DNA from: Helicobacter burdigaliensis
GTDB lineage: Bacteria; Campylobacterota; Campylobacteria; Campylobacterales; Helicobacteraceae
Assembly (NCBI RefSeq): GCF_003670295.1
Contig: NZ_QXJG01000015.1
Location: forward strand, 1 to 39,209
Direction of reading: 5' to 3'
DNA: 39,209 nucleotides
Shown: piece after piece, positions 33,688 through 39,209 of the stretch
How the letters are laid out: every line of letters begins with the position of its first letter
Numbering within the stretch: the stretch's first letter is position 1
Program-made: the position numbers and the translations under genes
Notes under the pieces: model-generated
What the model saw: the letters and a program-made list of their open reading frames with translations, nothing else
The model's database searches: none
Told to the model about the DNA's origin: nothing

Positions 33688-34365
33688 TTATTTTATATTC
33701 CAAAATTGATTGCGATAATATTTTTCTTGATCTAAAAGTTTATTATATATTTCTTTTAGACTTTCATCCTCGCTACTCATATTTACTAAAAAATGATAAG
33801 CTTGATAGAGTTCTAAGAATTTTACCTTGCTATCTTGCTCTTTTTTGTAAAAATCTATATTTTGCTTAGCGATATTGATTGCAAAATCTAGTCTTTCTTT
33901 TTTGTTTTCTTTGGTTTTTAGAGCCTTACTTGTAGAAAATAAAAGATAATAGCCTTTATAAATATTGCTATTTATATAAGGTTCTTTGCTAGGAATTTTA
34001 ATGAGTGTATCGTATAAGCTAAAGGCATTTTGGAGTTTGGATAAACTTTTTTCTTTTATAGCTAGGCTAGTAAAAATCTCTATTTTATTGCGTAAAATAA
34101 GTAATTCATAATTGCAAGCTTGTGCGTCATTGTCGTTTTGACAAGCATTTTTGTAGAGCGTTTCAAAGCTACTTAGTTCTTTTAGTGAATTTGCTTGTGA
34201 AATACAAGCTTCTATTAAGCCTTTGTCGCAATACTTTTTATCAACCTCTTTGGCTATTTTTTCTCCTAGGTAAGTTTCTGCAACCTCGTTTTGATATTCA
34301 AGGCCAAGCTTAGCATTGACACTAAGCGTTAAAAAAAGTGCTAATAAGATAAATTTGTTTTTCAT
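33688..34365 (-). CDS. Secreted helical-repeat protein within the fdhTU cluster
   Basis: A 225-residue protein with a cleavable signal peptide (about 1-18, ending SVNA). Four cysteines lie in two pairs, KYCDKGLIEACIS and NACQNDNDAQACNY, spaced like the disulfide-linked helical pairs of Sel1-like repeat (Hcp-type) proteins of Helicobacter. The rest is helical, TPR-like, with no cysteines. I do not know its function; a periplasmic scaffold or partner role is plausible. It lies between fdhU and fdhT with 7- and 12-base gaps, so all three are probably one operon. Confidence 0.7.
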   Translation of the reverse strand: MKNKFILLALFLTLSVNAKLGLEYQNEVAETYLGEKIAKEVDKKYCDKGLIEACISQANSLKELSSFETLYKNACQNDNDAQACNYELLILRNKIEIFTSLAIKEKSLSKLQNAFSLYDTLIKIPSKEPYINSNIYKGYYLLFSTSKALKTKENKKERLDFAINIAKQNIDFYKKEQDSKVKFLELYQAYHFLVNMSSEDESLKEIYNKLLDQEKYYRNQFWNIK

Positions 34366-34377
34366 TGCTCCTCCCCT

Positions 34378-35580
34378 TTAGGCTATTTTGCAAAAGTATT
34401 GTTTTTTATAAATTAAAACTAAAGCAAATAATAATCCAAAAAGAATGAGGTTAATATTAAAGCCCCAAAAATTCCCAAATTCTACTAAAAGATTGATTTT
34501 AGCACCGCTTTTAAAAGCGCTAGGCAGTAAATCATAGGTTAGGGCTAAAATCATTGTGCCTAAAATATTTGCAACACCTACAATCATAAAATGGCTTTGC
34601 CCCTCACAGGCTCTATAAGTCCAGCCACATTCACAGCCACCTGCAAACACTATCCCAAAGCCAAATAAAAATGCACCTACTGCTACTGCTGGGCTTAGAG
34701 CAATGATTTTGGCAGAATGTCCGCCTAAGATAAAAGCAAAAGCGATGAGTGAGGCGATAATCATTCCCAAAATCGCTCCTTTTATAGCGTTATCCCTACC
34801 AAATAAAAATAAATCCCTAAAACAAGAAGTGAAGCAAATTTGCCCTCTAGCGACAATAAAGCCAAAAACAAAACCAAAGATAAGTGCTAAGGATAGTAGG
34901 CTTTGTTTGTTGGCTAGATCAATATTTCCATTTTTGTATAAAAGATAAAACACCCAAGCTAAAAATGCGATAAAAAACACACTCCCTAAAAAGAAATGAA
35001 GCTTGGCTCTGCCTTTTTGATGTGTTAGGGTGCAGTTTTCTTTATTGACAAGTGTTAGTTTAGCTTGTGGTTTAAAAAAGGGAAGATTACAAACTTTGAC
35101 GGCCAAAAATATCCCCAAAACCATGAAAATAGTAAAAAGCCAAGTATGCAAAGAAAAATAGGGCAAACCCGTAAAAAAATCTGCTAAATTACAACCAAAA
35201 GCCAATCTTGCTCCATAGCCTGAAAGAATCCCACCAAGGATTGCTTGAAAGATTCTAATTTTACTAGCAGGGAGGCGAAATTTTACTTTATTTGCCCAAA
35301 GTGCAGCGATGAGTGCGCCTATAAACATACCTATTAGCATAAGTCCATCGCTTCTTGTTAGGGGAGTTCCTCTTAAGCTTTGTATTTGATAGTAAGAATA
35401 GCCCTCTAAATTCATTCCAAAAAGCTCCAAAAACTCGCCTCCCCAGCGTGTCATCTCACCAGTTACAGCCCAAACGCTACCAAAAATCCCAAAATACACC
35501 GCACTTAAAATCCCAAGTGCAATTAAGGATTTAGAATTATCCCAAAAGTTAATTAAATATTTTTGTTTGAAAGAATGCAT
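34378..35580 (-). CDS. fdhT: YeeE/YedE family membrane protein
   Basis: A 400-residue inner-membrane protein with about ten helices in two related halves. Conserved cysteine motifs are visible: ARLAFGCNLADFF in the first half, RGQICFTSCFRDLF and GGCECGWTYRACEGQSHF in the second. Related proteins import thiosulfate (TsuA) or act in selenium metabolism (YedE/FdhT). The last motif and the presence of a YedF-like partner favour the selenium/formate-dehydrogenase role, as in C. jejuni fdhT. The ATG is preceded by a weak AGGAC. First gene of the cluster; a promoter must lie in the 486 bases upstream, but no box stands out. Confidence 0.8.
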   Translation of the reverse strand: MHSFKQKYLINFWDNSKSLIALGILSAVYFGIFGSVWAVTGEMTRWGGEFLELFGMNLEGYSYYQIQSLRGTPLTRSDGLMLIGMFIGALIAALWANKVKFRLPASKIRIFQAILGGILSGYGARLAFGCNLADFFTGLPYFSLHTWLFTIFMVLGIFLAVKVCNLPFFKPQAKLTLVNKENCTLTHQKGRAKLHFFLGSVFFIAFLAWVFYLLYKNGNIDLANKQSLLSLALIFGFVFGFIVARGQICFTSCFRDLFLFGRDNAIKGAILGMIIASLIAFAFILGGHSAKIIALSPAVAVGAFLFGFGIVFAGGCECGWTYRACEGQSHFMIVGVANILGTMILALTYDLLPSAFKSGAKINLLVEFGNFWGFNINLILFGLLFALVLIYKKQYFCKIA

Positions 35581-35710
35581 AAAAAGTCCTAAAGTTAATG
35601 TATTTTGTCAAGCCTTGACACGAAAATGCAATTATATATTTTCTAAATTTATTTGTCAAAATTTTGTTTAAAGGTTTTTGTTGTTGTAAGGTTTTTGCTA
35701 CTCCCCTTGT

Positions 35711-35740
35711 TGTTGCAGGGCGTAGCTGAAGCAATCCATT
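35711..35740. repeat. REP-like element, copy 1
   Basis: This segment contains GTTGC, a short GC-rich step and CTGAAGCAATCCA. It resembles the element at 35921-35945 in the same intergenic region and orientation. Such sequences (TTGCGAACG, then GTGAAGCAATCCA) are typical of dispersed extragenic repeats in several epsilonproteobacteria. Confidence 0.4.
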
Positions 35741-35920
35741 TGCTAGGGTCTAAAAGTTAGATGAGATTTTGACTTTATAGAGAATTTTTAAAAACTTTAA
35801 GGTTTTATTGTAAGCCTTTTAGACTGCCACGCAAATGCTTTGTATTTATTTAGAGTGATAAGCTAACCTTTGAAATGATGAGGTTTACCTTTTATTATCG
35901 CACTAGACTATCTATTATGC

Positions 35921-35945
35921 CATTGCGAACGCAGTGAAGCAATCC
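35921..35945. repeat. REP-like element, copy 2
   Basis: CATTGCGAACG-CAGTGAAGCAATCC, the better preserved of the two copies. The core TTGC and GCAA ends are complementary, so the element could form a hairpin. A downstream GTCGCATTGAA (35951-35960) may belong to the same unit. The rest of 35581-36002 shows no gene. Confidence 0.45.
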
Positions 35946-36002
35946 ACTGGTCGCATTGAATTATAATGGCATTTTAGTTTTATATTTTGGAGATTAAATT
36001 TA

Positions 36003-36030
36003 ATAAAATCTCTTAGAAAAGAGATTTTAT
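36003..36030 (-). terminator. Terminator of the autotransporter gene
   Basis: A perfect 12-bp stem (ATAAAATCTCTT / AAGAGATTTTAT) around a 4-base loop, 37 bases past the stop of the autotransporter on the minus strand, followed by TAAATTT. The strongest hairpin in the window. Confidence 0.75.
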
Positions 36031-36066
36031 TTGTTTATTTTGTGTTTTAAGTTTTGCAGCTTTAGC

Positions 36067-38895
36067 TTAGAATTTGTATTTTAATCCTATATTTCCACTT
36101 AGATAAGTTTCATTTTTAGAATCTACTTTTCCAGCTAAGATTTGTTTAGCCCCAACGCCTAAATTAAGGCTTAAGCTATCATTAACATCAAGATTTCCTC
36201 CGATGATTAACTGCCCATAAGTTTTTTTCTTTTCATTAGAATCTACTTTAAAATATGAGTTAGAACCAACAAAGCTTGCGGTATAATCATCGCCATTGTT
36301 TAAAATGTATTGTTCTAGTTTTGGAGTTACATATAAATAAGAATTGCTATCAAAATATTTTCTTAGCTCCACGCCTGCTTCTAGGCTTGCAGAATTGTTT
36401 GTGCTTTTAAGCACATTTTGAGCTAAAATCGTGCCTTTTTCTGTATAGCCTGGAGTTCTTGTATAGTAGTAGTTTAGCCCTACAAATGGTTTTACAAACA
36501 TATCGCCAAATCCAAATACTTTACCCACATTTGCAGAAATTCCAAAGAATTTTCTATCAAAATCTGAAGAATTAATACCTGCTATTGTGCTAATATCTTG
36601 GTTTGTTTTTCCGATTTGTCCAAAAATTTTCAAGTTTGTTTCAAAATCGTTAGGAAGTTTGATGAGAGAATACAAACCTAATTGATAATTATCAGAATCT
36701 TGGCGTAGGTTTGTGTCTTTTAAACTAGCGTCTGCATAGGTAAAATAAGCACCTATTAATACATTTTCATTGATGTTTTTATCAGCACCTAGGCTAATCC
36801 CATACACTCCTGCATTATTACCATCAATAATATTTGCCCCTCCAAACACATTTACCCATACACTATTGTTGTAGCTTTCATAATAGTCGTATTTTGCATC
36901 GGTTGCTAAAGAAGCAAAATAAGTTTTAGAATAAGGGTTGTTAAACTTCGCAAATCTTGTGCTAAGGGACATATCATTAGAGATATTTACCGCATTTAAA
37001 GCTGAACTTGAAGTATTTGAGCTATAAGCTACAGATTTTGCACTTTCGCGTGTAGATTTATAAAAATCCCCTCTAGTGATGATATTTAGAAGCTTTCCTG
37101 CATCGTGTTTAGTCTCTGCTAGAGAATCTAAAATCTTTTGAGATTCGCTTACATTTCCAGAATTGCTAATGGCATTTGACATATCCACCAGCTTAGAGCT
37201 ATCCAGTAATAATCCTGCTGTTAGGGTTTGGTTTTTGTTTTTAAGTGATTGTAGTGAGCTACCTGCTATTTGGGAATTTCCACCTGCCATAATCGCGCCT
37301 AAAAGTTTATTAGCATCATTTTCAGCCGAAACTTTTCCTAATGTTTCACTTCTTTTTTGTAAATCCTCAGAAGCTTTGGTTAAATTTGTTAAAAGTTTGT
37401 TAGCTTCATCAAGTATAGTTTTAGCGTTTAATTCTGCTTTTTTAGCTTCATCGAGTGCTTTTTGTGCTGTTTCTAGGGCTTTTTTGTTTTCTTCGGTTTT
37501 GTCTTTATTGTATTTTTCTTCAGCTTGAGTGTAAGCAGTTTGCTTTTCTTTTGTTGTTGTTTGTGAAGCTTTTTGGGCGGTATCTGCTTCTTTTACTGCT
37601 TTTTTGACACCTTCGCTATCGCTTGAGCCTATTTCTTTATCAATTTTTGTTTTCCCTGCATCTACTAGAGCTTTTTCAGCGGTTGCTTTTGCTTGTAGGA
37701 TTTTTGTTGCTTCTTGTTTGTCTAGTCCTACTGCCTCGCCATTTACATAGAGGGTTTTGCCATCTTTTGAAAGTGCTAGTTTATAATCAAGTCCTAGTGC
37801 TGTTACTAAGGTTGTGCCATCTACATCGCTACCAGTTCCTTTTGTAACGACTTTTAATTCATATTTTCCCTCTTCTAGTAGATTTTTATTTGTGAGTAAA
37901 TCTTTAATATCTGTTTGATAGGATACTTTATCTAAAGTATTTGAGCCACCCTCTACTATATTTTCGTTAAATTTACCACCTACTTGCACTAAATCAAATC
38001 TACCCACAAGACTTTGTATATCTTCTAAGTTAAATTTTGTGTTTGTAATATTTGCGTCGCCTTTTACTTTGATAATGCTATTTTGCAGGGTTATTTCATT
38101 ACCAGTAGAAGTGTTGCCTAAGTTTAGATTCCCACCGATAGAAAATTGTGAATTATTTAGGGCAGATAGGGTAATATCTTTAGCAATGAAATCTCCTTTG
38201 GTTTGTATAAGGCTTCCATTATCCACGGCAATATCCCCACCATTCTCCGCTTTAATGCTTTTTGCATGGAGGGTGCTATTGCCATCAGCAAATATATTTG
38301 CTTTTGCCGTTAGCTCTATATCATCAAAATTTGCCACCCCTTTTTCACAGATGATGATACTAGATTGTGTGCCTCCTAGGGTTGTTTTACTACCGGTTAC
38401 ATCTAGTTTTGCTCCAAGCACTGCTAGTGTTGCTTTGTCTTTTAGCTCCAGTGCGGATGTAGATGAATCTAACCCAGTGATTTTAGAAACTTTTGATACT
38501 ACCATTTTGGTTTCATTGGTTCCATCGCCAAGAATTGTGCTTTTAGCACTTATTTCAAAGCCATAAGCAGAACTAGTGTCGGGTCTTTCGTCTTTATCTG
38601 TAAAACCACCAAAATTTGCTTCTTTTTTGAGGGTTAGAGTGTATTGCTTATCCCCATCAATTTTGATATTTTTTACTCCAAGATTATCACCTGTTTTTGT
38701 GAAATCATAGCTAATTTCAGAATCTGCTTTAGGGAATTCTGCATCTTTTTTAGTGGTGTAATTTCCATCTTTTTTACTAGATTCAAAGTTTTTATCAAAG
38801 TTTGTTTTATCATTAATTGTAGCAGCATTTGCTCCCAAGCTTAAAAAAGCTATTCCTAAAAGTGCACGGCTTGTAATAACGGATAATTTTGTCAT
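36067..38895 (-). CDS. Autotransporter with coiled-coil segment
   Basis: A 942-residue surface protein secreted by the type Va route. Signal peptide about 1-24 (ending GANA). Residues about 60-390 are repetitive, N/G/T-rich short strands typical of a beta-helix passenger. Residues about 392-525 switch to an A/K/E-rich, heptad-like helix (KALETAQKALDEAKKAELNA), a probable coiled coil. Residues about 676-942 form the autotransporter beta-barrel, ending in the consensus terminal phenylalanine (LSGNIGLKYKF). Only one cysteine is visible. AAGGAG lies five bases before the ATG. The passenger probably acts in adhesion; no protease or toxin motif is seen. Strong hairpin terminator behind it, and homopolymers upstream. 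Confidence 0.88.
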   Translation of the reverse strand: MTKLSVITSRALLGIAFLSLGANAATINDKTNFDKNFESSKKDGNYTTKKDAEFPKADSEISYDFTKTGDNLGVKNIKIDGDKQYTLTLKKEANFGGFTDKDERPDTSSAYGFEISAKSTILGDGTNETKMVVSKVSKITGLDSSTSALELKDKATLAVLGAKLDVTGSKTTLGGTQSSIIICEKGVANFDDIELTAKANIFADGNSTLHAKSIKAENGGDIAVDNGSLIQTKGDFIAKDITLSALNNSQFSIGGNLNLGNTSTGNEITLQNSIIKVKGDANITNTKFNLEDIQSLVGRFDLVQVGGKFNENIVEGGSNTLDKVSYQTDIKDLLTNKNLLEEGKYELKVVTKGTGSDVDGTTLVTALGLDYKLALSKDGKTLYVNGEAVGLDKQEATKILQAKATAEKALVDAGKTKIDKEIGSSDSEGVKKAVKEADTAQKASQTTTKEKQTAYTQAEEKYNKDKTEENKKALETAQKALDEAKKAELNAKTILDEANKLLTNLTKASEDLQKRSETLGKVSAENDANKLLGAIMAGGNSQIAGSSLQSLKNKNQTLTAGLLLDSSKLVDMSNAISNSGNVSESQKILDSLAETKHDAGKLLNIITRGDFYKSTRESAKSVAYSSNTSSSALNAVNISNDMSLSTRFAKFNNPYSKTYFASLATDAKYDYYESYNNSVWVNVFGGANIIDGNNAGVYGISLGADKNINENVLIGAYFTYADASLKDTNLRQDSDNYQLGLYSLIKLPNDFETNLKIFGQIGKTNQDISTIAGINSSDFDRKFFGISANVGKVFGFGDMFVKPFVGLNYYYTRTPGYTEKGTILAQNVLKSTNNSASLEAGVELRKYFDSNSYLYVTPKLEQYILNNGDDYTASFVGSNSYFKVDSNEKKKTYGQLIIGGNLDVNDSLSLNLGVGAKQILAGKVDSKNETYLSGNIGLKYKF

Positions 38896-38918
38896 TTTTA
38901 CTCCTTGTATTTATATCA

Positions 38919-38938
38919 ATCAATCATTTTGTATTGAT
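38919..38938. promoter_or_regulatory. Inverted repeat in the autotransporter 5' region
   Basis: ATCAAT - 8 bases - ATTGAT, with another ATCAAT overlapping on the left (38915-38920). It lies 24 to 43 bases before the start codon. It could be an operator, but in such AT-rich DNA a 6-bp inverted repeat is weak evidence. Confidence 0.3.
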
Positions 38939-39067
38939 ATTACAATGCTATAAATAAATATATGAATCATAACTTATAAATATAAATCATAAAATATTAA
39001 TTATTTTCAAAAATTGTCAAAAAATATATAGATAATGATTGTTTTATGGGGCTTTTAAGGGGTTAGC

Positions 39068-39172
39068 GGGGGGGTGGAAGTTTTTTTGCCCTTGGAAAAA
39101 GTAAAATTTTTAAAATTTTTTTGCCATCGGAAAAGGTAAACGAAAAGAGTTTAAAAATGGGGTTTTTTTTTT
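39068..39172. repeat. Homopolymers and direct repeat upstream of the autotransporter
   Basis: G7 at 39068-39074, T10 at 39163-39172 and an imperfect direct repeat of 25 bases (39081-39105 and 39116-39140, 22 matches, 35-base period) with the core TTTTTTTGCC and GTAAA. No gene is seen from 38896 to the window end. The tracts are candidates for length variation that could modulate expression of a neighbour; the gene beyond the window edge is unknown. Confidence 0.5.
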
Positions 39173-39209
39173 GTAATGTGCAAGATTTGGAACATTTTTG
39201 GTTTTTTTT

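Noticed and set aside
35549-35734. 61-codon minus-strand frame upstream of fdhT
   Set aside because: It overlaps a REP-like element and the fdhT start, and lacks a ribosome binding site and any recognisable sequence.
39029-39046. Fur-box-like sequence (GATAATGATTGTTTT)
   Set aside because: Only one half resembles the consensus, it lies about 140 bases before the autotransporter start, and AT-rich DNA produces such matches easily.
1-39209. CRISPR arrays, insertion sequences, rRNA and integrase genes
   Set aside because: I looked for regularly spaced direct repeats, transposase or integrase frames and rRNA cores and saw none; the Cas4-like protein at 27391 has no cas neighbour.

Overview
The window is about 34% GC and reads as the chromosome of an epsilonproteobacterium, most likely an enterohepatic Helicobacter. 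The clues are the gene order rpsA - small membrane protein - serA (an order I recall from H. pylori), fused trpGD and trpCF, a YedE/YedF (fdhT/fdhU) pair, a long homopolymeric G tract of the contingency-locus type, short A/G-rich ribosome binding sites and TATAAT -10 boxes without a clear -35. The species call is an inference. I see no phage, insertion sequence, rRNA or CRISPR array.

Layout. 1-2311 has no convincing full-length gene. It is very AT-rich and holds broken or tiny reading frames of small membrane proteins plus fragments resembling toxin/lipase pieces, best read as a graveyard of toxin-immunity-like cassettes. 2312-8349 carries an alanine/glycine:sodium symporter convergent with a compact trpE-trpGD-trpCF operon; trpB and trpA are not in the window. 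8608-12388 is rpsA, a conserved unknown and serA, followed by tRNA-Leu(CAA). 12812-15311 holds a bacteriohemerythrin with a cysteine-rich tail and a FapA/DUF342 protein, joined through a 12-G tract that also serves as the only visible ribosome binding site of the second gene. tRNA-Leu(TAG) follows on the minus strand.

15599-19915 is one packed plus-strand run: a DsbC/DsbG-like oxidoreductase, a Mla/MCE-type lipid ABC transporter (STAS-MlaE, MlaF, MlaD, auxiliary lipoprotein) and folB. Minus-strand gltS, an ABC-F ATPase with a decayed gene coupled behind it, and argG occupy 19954-24666.

24795-27305 is the most distinctive accessory locus: a promoter with an operator-like inverted repeat, then three genes joined by ATGA overlaps, encoding a small twin-arginine-signal protein, a vanillyl-alcohol-oxidase/4-cresol-dehydrogenase family flavoprotein and a periplasmic cytochrome c. 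It is probably a flavocytochrome that oxidises a para-alkyl phenol and feeds electrons to the respiratory chain.

27391-33448 holds a DUF2779 protein (Cas4-like Fe-S nuclease plus DEDDy exonuclease), a convergent unknown, an MFS transporter, a rhodanese, a proline symporter (putP) whose start seems to be an ATA codon and which has an enlarged extramembrane loop, and a GNAT acetyltransferase frameshifted in an A8 tract. 33450-35580 is the fdhU - secreted protein - fdhT cluster tied to selenium/formate dehydrogenase biogenesis. 36067-38895 is an autotransporter with a coiled-coil stalk; its upstream region contains G and T homopolymers and an imperfect direct repeat.
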